Positions 61,324 to 64,000 of a DNA stretch of 64,000 bases are shown in pieces. Position 1 is the first letter of the stretch, and every line of letters begins with the position of its first letter. The notes under the pieces were generated by a model. It saw only the letters and a list, made by a program, of their open reading frames with translations, was not told the DNA's origin and made no database searches. The position numbers and the translations under genes are program-made. Origin of the DNA: QWHO01 sp021404945 (GTDB lineage: Bacteria; Vulcanimicrobiota; Xenobia; Xenobiales; QWHO01); the NCBI GenBank assembly GCA_963169765.1, contig CAUJEN010000024.1, positions 62,001 through 126,000 of the forward strand, in the 5' to 3' direction.

Positions 61324-62237
61324 TCGAGTGCCGGGCGCTGAGCAAGGACTACGGCAACCACCTGGCCCTGAGCAACCTCAGCCTGAAGGTCGAGGCGGGC
61401 GACGCCTTCGGCTTCATCGGACCCAACGGGGCCGGCAAGACGACCACCATCAAGATCCTGGCCACTTTGCAGGAGCCCACCGAGGGCGAGGCCTGGGTGG
61501 GCGGCTACTCGGTGATCGACCAGCCCGACGAGGTGCGCAGGGTGCTCGGCTACATGCCCGACCAGTTCGGGGTCTACGACGGCATGCGCGTGTGGGAGTA
61601 TCTCGAGTTCTTCGCGGCCGCCTACCGGGTGGAGCGACCCAAACGACGAAAACTGGTGGATGACGTGCTCGAGCTGACCGACCTGGGCAAGCGGCGCGAC
61701 AGCTTCATCGAGACCCTGTCCACCGGCCTCAAGCAGCGGGTCTGCCTGGCCAAGACCCTGCTGCACGACCCGGCCGTGCTGATCCTGGACGAGCCGGCCT
61801 CGGGCCTGGACCCCCGGGCCCGCATCGAGCTCAAAGAGCTGCTGCGCGAGCTGACCCGCATGGGCAAGACCCTGTTCGTCAGCTCCCACATCTTGCCCGA
61901 GCTGGCCGACTTCTGCAACAAGGTGGGCATCATCGAGAACGGACGCCTGCTGGTCAGCGGGGATGTGCACGAGATCCAGTCCGGGCTGGGGCGCGGGCGA
62001 CGCATGCGGGTGAAGGTGCTGCGCGAGCAAGAGGCTGCCCTGGCCCTGGTGGACGGCTTCAACGAGTCGGCCGACGCCTTCCTCGAAGACGGCGAGATCC
62101 AGTTCGAGTACCGCGGCCCCTACGAGGCTCTGGCCGACCTGACCGAGCAGCTGGTGCGCTTCGGGCTGGTGGAGTTCGCCGAGGAGAAGACCGATCTCGA
62201 GGACCTGTTCCTCAAGGTGACGGGAGGACCGTCTTGA
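61320..62237 (+). CDS. ABC transporter ATP-binding protein
   Basis: 305 residues from GTG 61320 (GTGA overlap with the upstream stop). Walker A GPNGAGKTTT (about 38-47), signature LSTGLKQRVCLAK, Walker B VLILDEPASGLDP, H-loop SSHILPE. Belongs to the ABC-2 (CcmA/NatA/Gld-type) exporters. Partner permease is the next gene, joined by a TTGA overlap. Substrate unknown. Confidence 0.95.
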   Translation: MIECRALSKDYGNHLALSNLSLKVEAGDAFGFIGPNGAGKTTTIKILATLQEPTEGEAWVGGYSVIDQPDEVRRVLGYMPDQFGVYDGMRVWEYLEFFAAAYRVERPKRRKLVDDVLELTDLGKRRDSFIETLSTGLKQRVCLAKTLLHDPAVLILDEPASGLDPRARIELKELLRELTRMGKTLFVSSHILPELADFCNKVGIIENGRLLVSGDVHEIQSGLGRGRRMRVKVLREQEAALALVDGFNESADAFLEDGEIQFEYRGPYEALADLTEQLVRFGLVEFAEEKTDLEDLFLKVTGGPS

Positions 62238-63670
62238 CCACCATCACCCGCCCTCGAGGGGGCCTCTTCAAGCGCCTGGCCCGGGCCCTGTTCGACAACC
62301 CGGTGCTGCTCAAAGAGCTCCGCCAGGGCCTGCGCGAGCGGCGCATTTTCGTCATCCAGACCATCTACCTGCTCTTGCTGGGCATGGTCACCCTGATCTA
62401 CCTGGCGGTGGTGTCCGATCGCAGCGACCCGGCCGCCCTGGCCGAGTCGGGCAAGCAGTTCTTCCAGGTGCAGTTCTGGATGCAGCTCATCATGATCATC
62501 CTGATCACCCCCAGCCTGACCTGCGGGCTGATCTCCACCGAAAAAGAGCGCCACAGCCTGGAGATGCTGCTGGCCTCGCGGCTGGCCCCCTCCGACATCG
62601 TGCTGGGCAAGCTGGGCTTTGCGCTGGCCTTCATGACCCTGCTCTTGTTTTCGGCCATGCCGCTGACGGCCCTGATCTTCTTCGTGGGCGGGGTGGCCCC
62701 GGGCGAGTTCGTGCTGGCCTACTTCCACCTGGCCATCGCGGTGCTGCTCGCGGCCCAGATCGGGCTCACCTTCTCGGCCCGCGAGAACCGCACCAACCAC
62801 GCCACCAACCAGACTTACGGGCTGGTGGTGCTGGGCCTGATCCTGTTCATGTTCTTGATCGTCCCGCTGGGCATGATCTTCCAGGCCACCGCCGGCTGGT
62901 TCCCGTTCGCGCCCGAGCTGTTGCTGGTGCTGGAGATCGCCTACCTGGCCACGCTGATGTTTCTCAAGACGGTCAACCACCTGCGCCCGGCTCTCAAGAA
63001 CATCTACAATCTCTGCCGGGCCTTCATGCTGGCCTACCTGATCAACATGGCCCTGGTGGCCTATACCGTGAGCAGCAACGCCAACGGGTCGGACGATGCG
63101 GCCCTGTGGACCTCGATCCTGGTGATGCACCTCTTCCTGGCCGGCTTCTTCGTGCACGTGCCCCGCTTCATCAACCCTTCCGAGACCCTGCGCTTCCGGC
63201 GCTCGTGGTTCGCCCGCCCCACCTTCTGGTGCTTGTTCTTCGCGGTCGGGCTGTTCTGCCTTGCTGGCGCCTGTCACGGGGCGGGAAACGGAATCTGGGT
63301 CTTCTCGGCGGCCGGGCTGGCAGTTTTGTTCCTCTTCTCCTACCAGGCCCTGGCGCGCTGCTTTGCGGCCATGATCGGTCCCAGGGCCCACGTTCCGACG
63401 CTTTACTATATCCTGGTTTCGGTAACCACCATCGTGCCCGTCTTCTGGTTGGGCGGGTCGATCGATACCTACAGCGTCTTTACCGGCATCTTCCTCTCGC
63501 CGGTGCTGGCCACCATCGGGCTGGCCGAGGGTGAGCCCAACCTGACGGGCGACATCCCGGTGGCTATGGTCTCCTGCATCTTCTACCCGGCCGCCACGGC
63601 ACTCTTCTACCTGGCGGCCCGAAAGCGCCTGAGGGCCGAGCTGGCCCCGGCGCGGCGCGACAACCGGTGA
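62234..63670 (+). CDS. ABC-2 type transporter permease
   Basis: 478 residues, TTG start at 62234. About ten hydrophobic segments. The N-terminal NPVLLKELRQGLRERRIFVI and the loop SLEMLLASRLAPSDIVLGKL are typical of GldF/NatB-like ABC-2 permeases. Overlaps both neighbours by 4 bases (TTGA, GTGA), so it is tightly coupled to the ATPase and the DUF58 gene. Confidence 0.9.
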   Translation: MTTITRPRGGLFKRLARALFDNPVLLKELRQGLRERRIFVIQTIYLLLLGMVTLIYLAVVSDRSDPAALAESGKQFFQVQFWMQLIMIILITPSLTCGLISTEKERHSLEMLLASRLAPSDIVLGKLGFALAFMTLLLFSAMPLTALIFFVGGVAPGEFVLAYFHLAIAVLLAAQIGLTFSARENRTNHATNQTYGLVVLGLILFMFLIVPLGMIFQATAGWFPFAPELLLVLEIAYLATLMFLKTVNHLRPALKNIYNLCRAFMLAYLINMALVAYTVSSNANGSDDAALWTSILVMHLFLAGFFVHVPRFINPSETLRFRRSWFARPTFWCLFFAVGLFCLAGACHGAGNGIWVFSAAGLAVLFLFSYQALARCFAAMIGPRAHVPTLYYILVSVTTIVPVFWLGGSIDTYSVFTGIFLSPVLATIGLAEGEPNLTGDIPVAMVSCIFYPAATALFYLAARKRLRAELAPARRDNR

Positions 63671-64000
63671 GCTCGCTGGTCGAGCCGGAGCTGCTGCGCC
63701 GACTCGAGCGCTTGCAGGTGCTCTCGCGCCGAACCCGCTCGCGGCAGGCGCCAGGCGAGCGCAAGAGCGGCCACCGGGGCCGCTCGGTCGAGTTCGCCGA
63801 GCACCGCGACTACACGTTCGGCGACGACTTCCGCCACATCGACTGGAACGCTTACGGCCGCCTCGAGCGGCTGTTTCTCAAGTTGTTCGTGGAGGAGCGC
63901 GAGCAGACGGTGACGGTGCTGGTGGACCGCTCGGCCTCCATGACCTGCTCCTCGCCTCTGGGCCCCCAGGGCCCCCCAAAATTCGACTTCGCCCGCCGCC
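63667..64000 (+). CDS. DUF58 protein, N-terminal part (cut by the window end)
   Basis: 111 residues are visible from GTG 63667, with no stop before 64000. RRLERLQVLSRRTRSRQAPG, then GRSVEFAEHRDYTFGDDFRH, then the IDWNAYGRLERLFLKLFVEE motif are typical of DUF58, and LVDRSASM is the MIDAS-like DxSxS start of its VWA-type domain. DUF58 proteins are the usual clients or partners of MoxR ATPases. Confidence 0.93.
   Translation, partial: MSSLVEPELLRRLERLQVLSRRTRSRQAPGERKSGHRGRSVEFAEHRDYTFGDDFRHIDWNAYGRLERLFLKLFVEEREQTVTVLVDRSASMTCSSPLGPQGPPKFDFARR

Overview
The window is a GC-rich (roughly two-thirds G+C by eye), gene-dense piece of a bacterial chromosome. Most genes sit in short runs on alternating strands, and neighbours in a run often share start and stop bases (ATGA, GTGA, TTGA, TGATG). 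No rRNA, tRNA, CRISPR array or complete transposon was seen. Type IV pilus / type II secretion pseudopilins, a PilP-like lipoprotein and a NamZ-type muropeptide hydrolase point to a Gram-negative type envelope. Hanks-type kinases, WD40 and PQQ propellers, ankyrin and HEAT-like repeats, EF-hands and several low-complexity proteins recall uncultivated deep-branching phyla (Armatimonadota-, Eremiobacterota- or Planctomycetes-like). The ribosomal protein L27 carries an N-terminal extension of the kind best known from Firmicutes. The phylum cannot be fixed from this window.

Layout. 1-8.6 kb: an FG-GAP protein tail, a VapBC-type toxin-antitoxin pair, an orphan GlmL/MutL-type mutase chaperone, a YdcF-type membrane protein, a GNAT enzyme, an ankyrin protein and a Gfo/Idh/MocA oxidoreductase. 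8.6-16.6 kb: a DUF1800 protein, isolated infA, a glycine-zipper/His-rich protein coupled to a phosphoribosyltransferase-PQQ propeller fusion, then a Ser/Thr kinase coupled to a coiled-coil zinc-ribbon protein. 16.7-25 kb: a low-complexity calcium-loop protein; a minus-strand operon of two helical-repeat proteins (one of 1359 residues) plus a PilP-like lipoprotein; an OB-fold-like secreted protein; and a protein preceded by a structured leader. 25-31 kb: an envelope polysaccharide/acylation set (acyltransferase-3, GT-C glycosyltransferase, MBOAT, SGNH-like). 31-34.6 kb: a minor pseudopilin/PilC cluster.

34.6-43.9 kb: a PLP decarboxylase, an NAD-binding/DoxX-like fusion, a kinase-WD40 protein, a 53-residue free-standing GspF/PilC N-terminal-like protein, a universal stress protein, a new-looking repeat protein (41039-42745) and a 436-base gap full of consecutive hairpins. 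A roughly 50-bp palindromic repeat flanks that repeat gene on both sides. 43.9-54.7 kb: a beta-lactamase-fold/NamZ fusion with two small partners, a SpoIIE-type phosphatase with a PQQ propeller, the remnant of a membrane-protein gene, a WYL regulator, a DUF2156 membrane enzyme, EF-hand proteins and a frameshifted cupin/M48 peptidase. 54.7-56.5 kb: rpmA-obgE with a good promoter. 56.6-64 kb: a tightly coupled MoxR/DUF58 operon with an embedded ABC exporter, running off the window end.

The strongest leads for something undescribed are the hairpin array with its flanking palindromes at 40.9-43.1 kb, the phosphoribosyltransferase-propeller fusion, and a short C-terminal V-V-G-G motif shared by otherwise unrelated repeat proteins.
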